From: Aeromicrobium sp. Leaf350
Lineage (GTDB): Bacteria; Actinomycetota; Actinomycetes; Propionibacteriales; Nocardioidaceae
Direction of reading: 5' to 3'
NCBI RefSeq assembly: GCF_916858655.1
Contig: NZ_CAKASL010000001.1
Span: forward strand, 1,691,271 to 1,755,270
DNA length: 64,000 nt
Shown: positions 24,131 through 32,884 of the stretch, piece by piece
Layout: each line of letters opens with the position of its first letter
Numbering within the stretch: position 1 is the stretch's first letter
Notes under the pieces: model-generated
Databases searched by the model: none
Told to the model about the DNA's origin: nothing
What the model saw: only the letters and a program-made list of their open reading frames with translations
Position numbers and translations under genes: made by a program

Positions 24131-26956
24131 TCAGGCGTCGTGGAGGACGGTGGCGCCGGCGGCGATGTAGCGGTGGGCGGCCCAGGCCCAGGGGTGGTCG
24201 GAGAACTGCTCCGAGACGTCGATGCCGGACTGCTGCACCGCGTCGGCGGGCGAGAAGCCGGCGACGAGGTGCTGGTGGAAGCTCGTCGCGAAGGCCAGGG
24301 CGACGGAGTCGTCGACGGGCCACGTCGTGGCGACCACGCCGCGGGCTCCCGCCGCCAGCAGCGCCCACGTCAGGCCGACCGACTCGCTCGTGGTGTCGTG
24401 GGCGCGTCCCGTGGCGCAGGCGTTGAGGATCACGAGGCAGCCGCTGAGGTCCATGCGGAGGATCTCGCCCGCCGTGATCCAGCGGTCGCCCAGCCGCAGG
24501 CCCGAGCTCGAGGGGTGCTCGGGCCAGTAGAGCCCGTGGCACGCCAGGTGCACGACGTCGTGGTGCGGCGCCAGCCGCCAGAGCGACTCGACGGAGGCGT
24601 TGCCCCCCGTGAGGATCGTGGCGTCGGGATGGATCGCCGCCAGCGCGCGTGTCTCGTCGGCGATGCGGGGCGCGTTCGCGTCGGGCACCATCAGCGCCAG
24701 CAGGTGGGAGCGCCTCGTCGACGCGCCGCCGTCGTCGGAGCACATCGAGGTCAGGTCGTGCATGCCGGCGGCGAAGCGCAGCGAGAACGCGGCCGCCAAC
24801 GTGCGACCGCCGAAGGGCAGCGCCTCGAACGGGACGGGCTGCAGCGACCCGGGGGCCACGACCACGAGCGGCATCTCCTCGAGGTCGGCCATCAGGTCAC
24901 TGATCGGCCACAGGAGCAGGGTGGCGAGCGTGTGGAGGCTGTGGTGACCCGCCCACCCGGAGCCCGGCCCGGAGCCGGAGTCGGGTCCGACGTCCGGCTC
25001 GGCGTCGCGCTGCACCCGCGAGCACTCGGCGTGCCACTCGGCGATGGCCGTCTGCACGTCGGCAGACGCACCGACGAGCCGGCGCGCGTAGACCTGGCCC
25101 TCTCGGATGACGAACGCGACGAGGTCGGGGCCGAGCTCGTGGAGCTGGAGCACGGGGCCCTCGGGGACCGGCGGCAGGGCGACGGCGTGGTCCTCGGTCA
25201 GCGGCAGGCGGGCGTGCGGGATCTGCTGTCGGATGTCGCGGCGCACGGCGACGTGGGTCGCGCGGATCGCGGCGAGGTCGATCTCGCCGGAGGGGTCAAT
25301 CAGGTGGTCGAGGGCCTGTGACAGGGTCTCGAGCTCGGCCTCCCGGTGCACCGGGAGCAGCAGCGCGTCCTGGGCGGAGCGGGGGTGCTGGTTCGCGGTG
25401 GAGGCGAGGTCGCTGAGGCTCCGGGCCTTCGTGACCGCGGCCCATCGCCACGCCTCGGTGACGGCCTCGGGCGTGCCGATGTCGAGCAGGAGCTCGAGGA
25501 GGGCGCGGTCGGCCGCGGCGATGACGAGCAGGTGGGCGAGCGGACGGTACGCACCGTGCACGTGGACCGTCGGTGAGCTGGCGGCGGTCAGAGCCGCGCG
25601 GATCTCGTCGACCGCGCCGCGAAGGTCGAGCTGGAGCTGCAGGACGCGTGCCGTCGTCACAGCACGAGCGACCTCGAGACCGTTGAGCTCATGGGTCGTG
25701 ATGAGGCGTCGAGCCGCGTCGAGGTGACGATGGGCCTCGGCGCCGTGGGGCGCCGACAGGGCCGCAGCGAGCTCCGCGATGGCCAGCAGGGTGTCGTCAC
25801 CGCTGTCGTGAGCCATGGCCTGGGTGAGCGCGCTGAGCCGCCGGGCCTGTTCCAGGGTCTCGCGGCCGGTGCCGACCAGGAGCGTGCTGAGTCGCAGGAG
25901 GGCGATCTCCTGCTGGTGGCGCCGCGAGGACGTCAGGCGCTCCGCCAGGTCGATCTCGCTCGACGCGACCGCCGTGTCGCCGATCACGAGGCCGGCGAGG
26001 CCGGACACGACGTTGGCCTGGGCGGTGCCCTCGACCCGGTGCAGGCGAGTGAAGATCTCGCCAGCAGCTCGCGCCTCGAGCCGTGCGTCGTGGGCGAGGC
26101 CGGCCTGGAGCAGGGCCTCGGCCATCGCCAGGTCCAGCTCGGCGACCTCGGGCAGGAGGCCCCGCTGCTCGAAGACCGGGCGGACGTCCTCGAGCAGGTG
26201 GACGGCCTGCGGCACCCGGTCGAGGCGCACGTAGGCCCGCGACAGGGTCAGGGCGCACCGTGCGGCCGCGACGGGCTGACCCAGGCGGGTCAGCTCCTGC
26301 CGGGCCCGCAGCAGGTCGTCGAGGGCACGGTGCGTCATGTCGAGGCTGAGGTACGAGGCAGCCCGCTCGCACGCCGTGCGGGCAGCGAACGCGGCGTCGC
26401 CGAGGGAGTGGAAGCGGTTCCACGCGAGGTCGTAGTGGTGGAGCGCGCGGCCGTGCTCAGCCCGCGCCGCCAGGGACAGACCCATCTGGCGGTGCACCCG
26501 CGCCCGGATCAGGACGACCTGGCTCCCGTCGAGCGCGGCGGGCGTCGAGGCGGGGAGGTCGTCCAGCACCCCCTCGAGGAGGTCGACCGATCGCTGCGCG
26601 TCGCCGTTCAGGCGCAGGAGCCGCGCTCGCGCGATGTCGGTGGAGTACGTCTCGAGGACGAGTCCGGCCGCGAGGAGGTCGTGCCGGGCCGCCTGGATCG
26701 CGCCGCCGGCCCGTTCGTAGTCGCCGAGGTCGCCGAGGATCTGGGCGCGCATGAGGGACGCGCGGCCGCTCACGGCCGGGTCGGCGTGGCGCAGTCCGGC
26801 GGAGTGCATGCCGTCCAGCAGACGCAGGGCCGAGCGGGGGTCGGCCTGGCGGCGACGCTCGGCCTCACGCAGGGCATGACCATCCGCGCCACCCGCACTC
26901 GTGTGCGATGCGGCGAGTCCGGGCTCCCCCCCGGGTCGTCGTACGGTGTCGGTCAC
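24131..26956 (-). CDS. helical-repeat CHAT-domain protein (caspase-like protease fold), 941 aa
   Basis: Large cytoplasmic protein. Residues about 25-620 are alpha-helical repeats of TPR type (for example HALREAERRRQADPRSALRLL, HALHHYDLAWNRFHSLGDAAFAART). The C-terminal 300 residues form a CHAT domain (separase/caspase-like): the catalytic His sits in DVVHLACHG (His807) and the Cys in VILNACATG (Cys847), followed by the typical GARGVVATTWPVDD strand and a final AHRYIAAGATVL. Both catalytic residues are present, so it may be an active protease. GTG start at 26956, 7 bp after the upstream gene; third in an operon behind an ECF sigma factor and an anti-sigma-like protein. TPR-CHAT proteins act in programmed death and CRISPR-guided proteolysis elsewhere; target here unknown. 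Confidence 0.85.
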   Translation of the reverse strand: MTDTVRRPGGEPGLAASHTSAGGADGHALREAERRRQADPRSALRLLDGMHSAGLRHADPAVSGRASLMRAQILGDLGDYERAGGAIQAARHDLLAAGLVLETYSTDIARARLLRLNGDAQRSVDLLEGVLDDLPASTPAALDGSQVVLIRARVHRQMGLSLAARAEHGRALHHYDLAWNRFHSLGDAAFAARTACERAASYLSLDMTHRALDDLLRARQELTRLGQPVAAARCALTLSRAYVRLDRVPQAVHLLEDVRPVFEQRGLLPEVAELDLAMAEALLQAGLAHDARLEARAAGEIFTRLHRVEGTAQANVVSGLAGLVIGDTAVASSEIDLAERLTSSRRHQQEIALLRLSTLLVGTGRETLEQARRLSALTQAMAHDSGDDTLLAIAELAAALSAPHGAEAHRHLDAARRLITTHELNGLEVARAVTTARVLQLQLDLRGAVDEIRAALTAASSPTVHVHGAYRPLAHLLVIAAADRALLELLLDIGTPEAVTEAWRWAAVTKARSLSDLASTANQHPRSAQDALLLPVHREAELETLSQALDHLIDPSGEIDLAAIRATHVAVRRDIRQQIPHARLPLTEDHAVALPPVPEGPVLQLHELGPDLVAFVIREGQVYARRLVGASADVQTAIAEWHAECSRVQRDAEPDVGPDSGSGPGSGWAGHHSLHTLATLLLWPISDLMADLEEMPLVVVAPGSLQPVPFEALPFGGRTLAAAFSLRFAAGMHDLTSMCSDDGGASTRRSHLLALMVPDANAPRIADETRALAAIHPDATILTGGNASVESLWRLAPHHDVVHLACHGLYWPEHPSSSGLRLGDRWITAGEILRMDLSGCLVILNACATGRAHDTTSESVGLTWALLAAGARGVVATTWPVDDSVALAFATSFHQHLVAGFSPADAVQQSGIDVSEQFSDHPWAWAAHRYIAAGATVLHDA

Positions 26957-26963
26957 GTCGTCA

Positions 26964-27563
26964 TCAGGTGTCAGAACCCAGGTCCAGCCTCGCGTGCAGG
27001 GAGGCCGTCGGACTGACGACCCAGACCTCGTCGGTGGCGCGCGCCACGTCGGTGAGCCGGAACTCGCCGTCGACCTCGGGTCGGGCCACGCGTCGGGCGG
27101 TGGGGTCCGGGGACGAGAGCACGATCTCGGGGCGCGGCTCGCTGCCGTCCCAGGTCAGGAGCCCGTGGACGTCGACGAGCTCGGGGCGCCGGTGCAGCAC
27201 CGAGAGGGTCAGGGTCACGCCGCTGCCCTCGAGCACGACGTGGCCGACGCCCTCGCCGTCGGCGGAGCGGGCGCCCGAGGCGACGCGCAGCGGACGTGGG
27301 TCGCCGCTGAGCTCGGAGACGGGACCGGTGCCCGGAGGCATCGTCGAGTGTCGGCGGAAGGCGTCGCGCAGGTTCTGGCGGACCTCGGACGGCGGGCTCT
27401 CCAGCGGCATCGAGGTGCCCGCCTCGCGGAAGGACCGGATCCACTCGACGGCCTCTGCCGCGCTGGGGGTGGAGTCGACGTGGGCGCGCACCGACGCGGC
27501 CGCGGCCTCGTCGAGACGGCCGTCGACCCAGTCGAGCAGGGTCGTGAAGGAAGGATTCGTCAT
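26964..27563 (-). CDS. degenerate anti-sigma-like protein with C-terminal beta domain
   Basis: A 199-aa protein whose first 65 residues have the helical shape of a zinc-binding anti-sigma domain (LLDWVDGRLDEAAAASVRAHVDST, compare LDGELDPAERAAVEAHLxxC), but the metal-binding Cys residues are absent: the CxxC position reads PSAAEA. The remaining 115 residues are beta-rich (SGVTLTLSVLHRRPELVDVHGLLTWDG, GEFRLTDVARATDEVWVV), like the carboxypeptidase-regulatory/Ig-like domains found in sigma-linked CHAT operons. No membrane segment, so it would act in the cytoplasm. ATG at 27563 overlaps the sigma stop (ATGA). Likely binds the sigma factor or the CHAT protein (inference). Confidence 0.72.
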   Translation of the reverse strand: MTNPSFTTLLDWVDGRLDEAAAASVRAHVDSTPSAAEAVEWIRSFREAGTSMPLESPPSEVRQNLRDAFRRHSTMPPGTGPVSELSGDPRPLRVASGARSADGEGVGHVVLEGSGVTLTLSVLHRRPELVDVHGLLTWDGSEPRPEIVLSSPDPTARRVARPEVDGEFRLTDVARATDEVWVVSPTASLHARLDLGSDT

Positions 27564-28249
27564 GCCAGGTCCTCCGTCATGAGGGTGCGGAGCCGCTCGA
27601 GGCAGCGCCCGCGCAGCGGACCGATGCCGCCGATCGAGCGCCCGAGTCGCGTGGCGATGTCGGCGTAGCTCGGCTCCTCGGGGTCGAAGTAGAGTGCGAG
27701 CAGGAGCTCGCGGCAGGTGCCGCCGAGGGTGGCGAGCGCGTCGTGCACGACGGTCTGCGTGTCCCAGAGCTCGTACGGGTCCTCCGTCGCAGGCTCGACG
27801 AGCGCCTCGAGCGGGAGGTCGCGGCGCGACGTCGAGCGCACCCGCCAGGCCTGTCGGCGGGCCACGGTCATGAGCCACGATGCGAGGCGCTGGTCGTCCT
27901 CGAGCCGGTGCAGCGCGTCGATCAGCGCCACGAACGTCGTCTGCGTGACGTCGGCGGCGTCGTCGCGACTGAGGCCGTTGCGCAGGGCGACGGAGAACAC
28001 GAGGCGCTCGTAGCGCTCGACCAGGAGGTCCCACGCCGCGGCGTCGCCGGCGCGACATCGCTGCAGGAGCTCGGGGTCGGTCGGCGCGGCGAGCGCGCGG
28101 CGGATCGGCTTCGCGGGTCGGCGACGGCCGGCGCCGCCGGGCTCGGCAGGACGGAGCGGTACGACGTCACCCACGGTGGCCCCCGACCGCGGACGGCGCG
28201 CCGGTGCGACTCCGCCACGGATGTCGACGAGGTTGAGGGCGTGGTGCAC
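27560..28249 (-). CDS. ECF-type RNA polymerase sigma factor
   Basis: A 229-aa group 4 sigma factor. Region 2 spans about residues 60-125 (LLQRCRAGDAAAWDLLVERYERLVFSVAL ... DVTQTTFVALIDALHRLED, then ASWLMTVARRQAWRV), and region 4 about 160-225 (LLLALYFDPEEPSYADIATRLGRSIGGIGPLRGRCLERL), an intact helix-turn-helix. The N-terminal 50 residues are Arg/Pro-rich; the start is therefore uncertain (GTG at 28249, or GTG at 28174). First gene of the sigma/anti-sigma-like/CHAT operon, with 4-bp and 7-bp junctions. Regulation is likely through the second gene. Confidence 0.85.
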   Translation of the reverse strand: MHHALNLVDIRGGVAPARRPRSGATVGDVVPLRPAEPGGAGRRRPAKPIRRALAAPTDPELLQRCRAGDAAAWDLLVERYERLVFSVALRNGLSRDDAADVTQTTFVALIDALHRLEDDQRLASWLMTVARRQAWRVRSTSRRDLPLEALVEPATEDPYELWDTQTVVHDALATLGGTCRELLLALYFDPEEPSYADIATRLGRSIGGIGPLRGRCLERLRTLMTEDLA

Positions 28250-28562
28250 AGGGACTCAGAGGGATCGTGCGCGATCGAGCAGCGGGGGCGCAGTTCGCGC
28301 AGGCCTGGCCGTCGTCAGCGGTCTGCGGCCCATGATGCGACGGGGCCCCGTGACGGGTCAACGTCGAGATGGGCCAACTCGCCTGAGGGCGCACGACGGA
28401 CGGGGGCTGCGCTGCACCCATCGCACGACCCCCATTGCCCAGGTTCGGCCGCACTGTCGGACCGACTCACCTGCTCAACGATCGGGGAAGTTGAAAGGTT
28501 TGCAACTTCAAGTGACAAAATTGCGGATGTGAGGCAAGTCTCGCGTCGGTCGGTGTGTCGCG
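28250..28562. promoter_or_regulatory. 313-bp upstream region of the sigma-CHAT operon, with AT-rich inverted repeat
   Basis: No gene is supported here; the flanking genes are both on the minus strand, so this holds the promoter of the sigma operon. The only striking feature is an AT-rich patch (about 28485-28530) with a perfect inverted repeat GAAGTTG (28487-28493), 9-bp spacer, CAACTTC (28503-28509). On the minus strand it is preceded by TTGTCA, a possible -35-like element; a matching -10 is not clear. Confidence 0.45.
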
Positions 28563-29081
28563 TCACTCGCGGCCGGCGAGTCGTGTACGCCGACGCTGCC
28601 AGAACACGATGCCGCCGAAGGCGATGCCGACCACGAGGGAGACCGTCCCGATCGTGGCTCCACGGTTGGCCTTGTCGAAGCCGTCGACCACCGCGAAGCC
28701 GTACGCCGCCGCGTCCGTGCCGCCGTCCGAGGGGACGCAGGAGATCGTGACGCCGTCGTCACCGGCGGGCTGCAGAGCCAGCAGGTGCCAGTCGGTGCCC
28801 TGCTGCTCCACCACGATGTCGAGGGCCGCGCCGGAGACCGTGTCGCCCTTCGCGTCCGGCTTGTCGGCCGGACGGGTCGTGCAGGTGATCTCCCGGTCCT
28901 GCGGCTGGTCGGTGAAGATCGCGAGGGTGCTGCCGCCCGCGTCGATGGGCTCGGTGGCGGGGGCGATCGTGGCCTCTCGCACCCCGTCCCAGGCGCTCGC
29001 GGCGACGGCCGTGCCCACCATCGACCCGGCGAGCGCGATCGCGACCGCGACCAGGTACCAGAGGGGGCTCGTGAGGCGCAC
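28563..29081 (-). CDS. membrane protein with exported central domain (unknown)
   Basis: A 172-aa protein with a hydrophobic helix at each end: PLWYLVAVAIALAGSMVGTAV (about 5-27) and IGTVSLVVGIAFGGIVFW (about 142-160), followed by the basic tail QRRRTRLAGRE. The roughly 115-residue segment between would face outside; it holds two Cys (ITCTTRP and ISCVPSD) that may form a disulfide. No family recognised. It is flanked by a mycothiol-type enzyme gene and the sigma-CHAT promoter region, both on the same strand. Confidence 0.7.
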   Translation of the reverse strand: MRLTSPLWYLVAVAIALAGSMVGTAVAASAWDGVREATIAPATEPIDAGGSTLAIFTDQPQDREITCTTRPADKPDAKGDTVSGAALDIVVEQQGTDWHLLALQPAGDDGVTISCVPSDGGTDAAAYGFAVVDGFDKANRGATIGTVSLVVGIAFGGIVFWQRRRTRLAGRE

Positions 29082-29158
29082 GGAACCACCTTCTCAGACG
29101 CGACCGCGCTCGGCCGGGCACCGGCCGGGGGCCGGGCGTGCGTGTCAGGCCGCGTCGG

Positions 29159-29947
29159 TCAGAACGTGAGGGTCATCGCGCCCAGGACGGCAGCCGCGAG
29201 CTGCGCGTCCCCGTCGATGCCGACCTCGACGTCAGCCGGGCCACGGCGGCCCGCGGCCAGCACGCAGAACGCCTCGGACGTCATGCCGAGCGTCACGTCC
29301 GCGACCGTGCCGGGCTCCGCCCGTCGCGCCCGCCCGTCCTCGCCCACGAGCAGCTCGATCGTGACGGCAGCCCCGCCGGTGACGAGCCAGCGCACCATCG
29401 TGCCGGCGGGTGCCTTGACCTTCTTGCCGAGGACGAAGCCCATGCCTGCCGCGAACGTGTGGGTCGTGACCTGGGCGCCGAGCGAGCTCAGGTCGCCCGG
29501 CACGCCGACGGCCCGACGGATGTCCTGCTCGTGCACCCAGAGGTCGACGGCGCGGTTGCGCAGCAGCGTCTCCCAGGTCCACGGCACGCCGGCGGGGGTG
29601 ACCGGAGCCGTCTCCGCCAGGTCCAGCCGGGTCGAGGTGAGGAAGTCGTGCCGCTGGGCGGTGTGCTCGCGGAACGACGCGAGGAGGTCGGCGGTGGGGA
29701 CGTCGCGCCGCTCGGCGACTCCGGCCTCGGTGTAGTCCGAGGCCACGATCGCGATGCCGGCGGGCGGCTCGGGCCGGCCGTTGGCGACCGTCTCGAGGTG
29801 CTCCAGGTGCGCGACGACGTCGTGCACCGACCACCCCGGGCAGTCGGTCGGTGCGGCGATCTGCGCCGCGCTCAGCGTCGGCACGAGGTCGACCACGGCG
29901 TCGGCTGCCTGCTTCCACGCACCGACGTACATCTCCTGGCTGTCCAT
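29159..29947 (-). CDS. maleylpyruvate isomerase family, mycothiol-dependent enzyme
   Basis: A 262-aa protein of the MDMPI/DinB-like fold. The N-terminal helical bundle contains PTDCPGWSVHDVVAHLEHLE, where the conserved W-S/T-V-x-D-V-x-A-H-L motif carries the metal/thiol-associated His. The mid region WVHEQDIRRAVG is also typical. The C-terminal 90 residues (SCP2-like strand pattern with EDGRARRAEPGTVADVTLGM) complete the family layout. Reaction unknown; members use mycothiol for isomerisation or detoxification. ATG at 29947 preferred (MDSQEMYVG); a CAGAGT box lies 6 bp upstream. Confidence 0.82.
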   Translation of the reverse strand: MDSQEMYVGAWKQAADAVVDLVPTLSAAQIAAPTDCPGWSVHDVVAHLEHLETVANGRPEPPAGIAIVASDYTEAGVAERRDVPTADLLASFREHTAQRHDFLTSTRLDLAETAPVTPAGVPWTWETLLRNRAVDLWVHEQDIRRAVGVPGDLSSLGAQVTTHTFAAGMGFVLGKKVKAPAGTMVRWLVTGGAAVTIELLVGEDGRARRAEPGTVADVTLGMTSEAFCVLAAGRRGPADVEVGIDGDAQLAAAVLGAMTLTF

Positions 29948-29990
29948 GCCCACACTCTGCACCACGGCGACCGGGCGGGGGAGAGGACGG

Positions 29991-30026
29991 CGAAGGGCCC
30001 GCCGGATCGCTCCGGCGGGCCCTTCG
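29991..30026. terminator. strong hairpin after the acyl-CoA dehydrogenase gene
   Basis: Perfect 15-bp arms (CGAAGGGCCCGCCGG at 29991-30005 and its complement at 30012-30026) around a 6-nt loop. Located 20 bp downstream of the minus-strand stop at 30046; separates fadE from the next minus-strand gene. Confidence 0.8.
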
Positions 30027-30045
30027 GGTCAGGCTCGGTCGTGCG

Positions 30046-31923
30046 TCAGAACGCGGCCTCGTCGAGCTCCATGACGGAGTCGTCGACGTTCTCGGCCATC
30101 GCGCGCTCCGCGGCCAGCTTCGGCAGCGTGTTGCGGGCGAAGAACGAGGCAGCGGCGATCTTGCCCTCGTAGAACGACTTGTCGGCGCCCGTGGCGCCGG
30201 CGTCGAGCGCGGCCAGGGCGACGTCGGCACCGCGCAGCAGCAGCCACGCGACCGTGATGTCGCCGAGCACGTAGACCAGACGCGTCGTGTTCAGGCCGAC
30301 CTTGTAGATGTTCGTGATGTCGCCGTTGGCGTCGGCCGGGTTGGCCGCCATCAGGTCGGTGAACACCGCGCCGAGGATGGCCTCGACGTCGGCCATGCCC
30401 TGCGCCAGCAGCTCGCGCTCGGTCTTGAGGCGGCCGTTGCCGGACTCATCGGCGATGAACTGCTTGATCTCGTTGGACAAGTAGCCGATCGCCCGGCCCT
30501 TGTCGCGGACGATCTTGCGGAAGAACAGGTCCTGGCCCTGGATCGCCGTGGTGCCCTCGTAGAGCGTGTCGATCTTGGCGTCACGCACGTACTGCTCGAT
30601 CGGGTAGTCCTGGAGGAAGCCCGAGCCGCCGAACGTCTGCAGCGACTCGGTGCCCAGCAGCACCCAGGAGCGCTCCGAGCCGTAGCCCTTGACGAGCGGC
30701 AGGAGCAGGTCGTTGATGCCCTCCTCCGCGGAGGCGTCCTCGCCCGCCGCGTGCTTGAGCGAGATCGCGTCCTGCCAGGTGGAGGTGTAGATCGCCAGCG
30801 AGCGCAGGCCCTCGGCGAACGCCTTCTGCGTGAGCAGCGAGCGACGGACGTCGGGGTGGTGCGTGATCGTGACGCGCGGGGCGGCCTTGTCGGCGGCCTG
30901 CGTGAGGTCGGCGCCCTGGACGCGCTCCTTGGCGTACTCGAGCGCGTTGAGGTAGCCGGTCGAGAGCGTCGCGATGGCCTTGGCGCCGACCATCATGCGG
31001 GCGTTCTCGATGACGCGGAACATCTGGTTGATGCCGTCGTGCACCTCGCCGAGCAGCCAGCCGCGCGCGGCCTGGCCCTCGCCGGTCGAGGAGTCGCCGA
31101 AGGTGACCTCGCACGTCGTGGAGACCTTGATGCCCATCTTCTTCTCGACGTTCGTGACGTAGGCGCCGTTGCGCTGACCCGTCAGCTCTCCGGTCTCGAG
31201 GTCGAAGTGGTGCTTCGGCACGAGGAACAGGCTCAGGCCCTTGGTGCCCGGGCCGCCGTGGCCCTCGACGCCCTGGGGGCGGGCCAGGACGAGGTGCATG
31301 ATGTTCTCGGACATGTCGTGCTCGCCCGAGGTGATGAAGCGCTTGACGCCCTCGATGTTCCAGGTGCCGTCCTCGTTGGGGAAGGCCTTCGTGCGGCCGG
31401 CGCCGACGTCGGAGCCCGCGTCGGGCTCGGTCAGCACCATCGTGGCGCCCCAGAGGCGGTCGACCATGAACTGCGCGATCTTCTTGTCGCGCTCGACGCC
31501 GTTCTCGAAGACGATGCGGGCGAAGGCCGGGCCGCACGCGAACATCCAGATGGGCGGGTTCGCGCCGAGCACGAACTCGGCCGAGGACCAGACGAGCGAG
31601 TTGGGGGCCTTCTGGCCACCGATCTCCTCGGGCACCTGCATGCGCCACCACTCGGCAGCCATCCACTTGTCGTAGCTCTCGACGAAGGCGGGCGTCATGG
31701 TGACGGAGTAGTTCTCGGGGTCGTAGACCGGCGGGTTGCGGTCGGAGGCGTCGAAGGACTCGGCGAGGTCCTCGCGCGAGATGCGCTCGATCTCGGCGAG
31801 GACGCTCTTGGCGGTGTCGACGTCGAAGTCCTCGAACTCGCCCTGGCCGTAGACGTCGCCTCGGCCGAACAGCTCGAAGAGGTTGAACTCGATGTCGCGC
31901 AGGTTGCTCTTGTAGTGGCTCAT
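30046..31923 (-). CDS. acyl-CoA dehydrogenase (long form, FadE5-like)
   Basis: A 625-aa flavoenzyme that starts each beta-oxidation round by making the trans-2-enoyl-CoA. FAD/substrate signatures are present: [19 protein letters not shown] (about 165-183), [31 protein letters not shown], and the C-terminal [38 protein letters not shown] with the catalytic-region Glu (YEGTT). It has the extra N-terminal (about 75 aa) and C-terminal helical parts of the FadE5/FadE-long group, matching the roughly 600-aa mycobacterial enzymes. Single gene, ending in a strong terminator. An AT-rich site with TTAC-GA-GTAA (32008-32017) lies upstream and may bind a regulator. Confidence 0.88.
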   Translation of the reverse strand: MSHYKSNLRDIEFNLFELFGRGDVYGQGEFEDFDVDTAKSVLAEIERISREDLAESFDASDRNPPVYDPENYSVTMTPAFVESYDKWMAAEWWRMQVPEEIGGQKAPNSLVWSSAEFVLGANPPIWMFACGPAFARIVFENGVERDKKIAQFMVDRLWGATMVLTEPDAGSDVGAGRTKAFPNEDGTWNIEGVKRFITSGEHDMSENIMHLVLARPQGVEGHGGPGTKGLSLFLVPKHHFDLETGELTGQRNGAYVTNVEKKMGIKVSTTCEVTFGDSSTGEGQAARGWLLGEVHDGINQMFRVIENARMMVGAKAIATLSTGYLNALEYAKERVQGADLTQAADKAAPRVTITHHPDVRRSLLTQKAFAEGLRSLAIYTSTWQDAISLKHAAGEDASAEEGINDLLLPLVKGYGSERSWVLLGTESLQTFGGSGFLQDYPIEQYVRDAKIDTLYEGTTAIQGQDLFFRKIVRDKGRAIGYLSNEIKQFIADESGNGRLKTERELLAQGMADVEAILGAVFTDLMAANPADANGDITNIYKVGLNTTRLVYVLGDITVAWLLLRGADVALAALDAGATGADKSFYEGKIAAASFFARNTLPKLAAERAMAENVDDSVMELDEAAF

Positions 31924-32007
31924 GGCCGTTCCAATCCTGGGGGGTCTGTCGGGTTTCGCTGAAGATGGTCCGGGCGGTCGAGCGTCCCGGCTACTCCAGG
32001 GTACTAC

Positions 32008-32017
32008 TTACGAGTAA
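32008..32017. promoter_or_regulatory. possible operator upstream of fadE (TTACGAGTAA)
   Basis: TTAC-GA-GTAA within an AT-rich patch (about 32001-32026) that also has TACT and AGTA on each side, in the fadE upstream gap. It looks like a TetR/FadR-style dyad, but the flanks are not symmetrical. Confidence 0.3.
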
Positions 32018-32139
32018 CTTGAGTATCCGCTGGTCAGGGGTGCGCTGGCAAGTCGGCGAAGGACCCGGCTGTTGGCTACGGTGGGGGCGTCGCACCAGGG
32101 GGCTGCGGCTGCATCACGAGCGGGGGCTGGGGGCGCGTC

Positions 32140-32859
32140 ATGGGTCGACGACTGGCAGGGCTCGTCGCCGCGGCCGTGCTGTGCGCGTCGTGCGGCTCCC
32201 AGCCCGAGGCCGAGCCCTCGCCCGAGCCCGAGCCGACGACAGGGCGCGACACCCAGCCGGGACTGACGAAACGCGACCTGCGTCCGGCGCTCGTCCGCGC
32301 CGAGGACGTCCCGCCCACGCACGGCACCGGCTTCCAGCCGTTCTTCGTGCGGCAGGACGACGTGCCCTCCGGCAGCGACGTCGTCAGCGGCGAGCCGGAG
32401 TGCGGCGACTACCTCGACGGCGAGCTCGGGGCCCGGGCGCTGCAGCAGGTCGAGTCCGCGTACGGCGACCCGAGCACGACCGTCACCGTCACCTCGCGGG
32501 TCGAGTACTTCGCCGAGGGCGACGCCGAGGAGGTGCTCGCCACGGTGCGGGACCTCGTCGAGGCGTGCGACCGTTTCACGATGGAGCTCGAGGGCCAGGA
32601 GGTCGAGGTCGACGCGTACCTCTCCGAGCTCTCCGAGATGGACGCGTACGAGGGCCTGGGTGACGACGGCGTGCTGGTGGGACTGCTCGTCATCATCGAC
32701 GGCGTGCCGTTCCGCGGCACGGCGACGACCTTGCTGCGGGTGGGTGACGTCGTGGGCACGATCGGCATCGAGGTGCCGGCGAACTTCGGGCGTGACCCGA
32801 GCCCCGAGCTCGTGACGGTGATGGACGAGAGGCTGCGCGACGTGGTTGCGGCAGCATGA
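32140..32859 (+). CDS. lipoprotein, first of three tandem paralogues
   Basis: A 239-aa exported lipoprotein: signal MGRRLAGLVAAAVLCASC with lipobox CASC (Cys18), then a Glu/Pro linker (PEAEPSPEPEPTT). The mature domain (about residues 40-239) has the pattern TKRDLRPALVRAEDVP, ECGDYLDGELG, then a helix (EEVLATVRDLVEACDRF), with two Cys that probably form a disulfide. The same pattern recurs in the next two genes (TGQQLRSALLRIEDIP; SKGDLEDALLTEDDV). It resembles the extracellular PknH-type sensor fold of actinomycetes in outline (inference). A TACGGT box at 32077-32082 could be its -10. Function unknown. Confidence 0.72.
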   Translation: MGRRLAGLVAAAVLCASCGSQPEAEPSPEPEPTTGRDTQPGLTKRDLRPALVRAEDVPPTHGTGFQPFFVRQDDVPSGSDVVSGEPECGDYLDGELGARALQQVESAYGDPSTTVTVTSRVEYFAEGDAEEVLATVRDLVEACDRFTMELEGQEVEVDAYLSELSEMDAYEGLGDDGVLVGLLVIIDGVPFRGTATTLLRVGDVVGTIGIEVPANFGRDPSPELVTVMDERLRDVVAAA

Positions 32860-32884
32860 CGGTGGACGAGACGAAGGAGACGCC

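Noticed and set aside
24131..28249. Phage defence island or CRISPR-linked CHAT effector
   Set aside because: No nuclease, toxin, CRISPR or restriction gene is near. The only partners are a sigma factor and an anti-sigma-like protein, so a defence role is not supported from this window.
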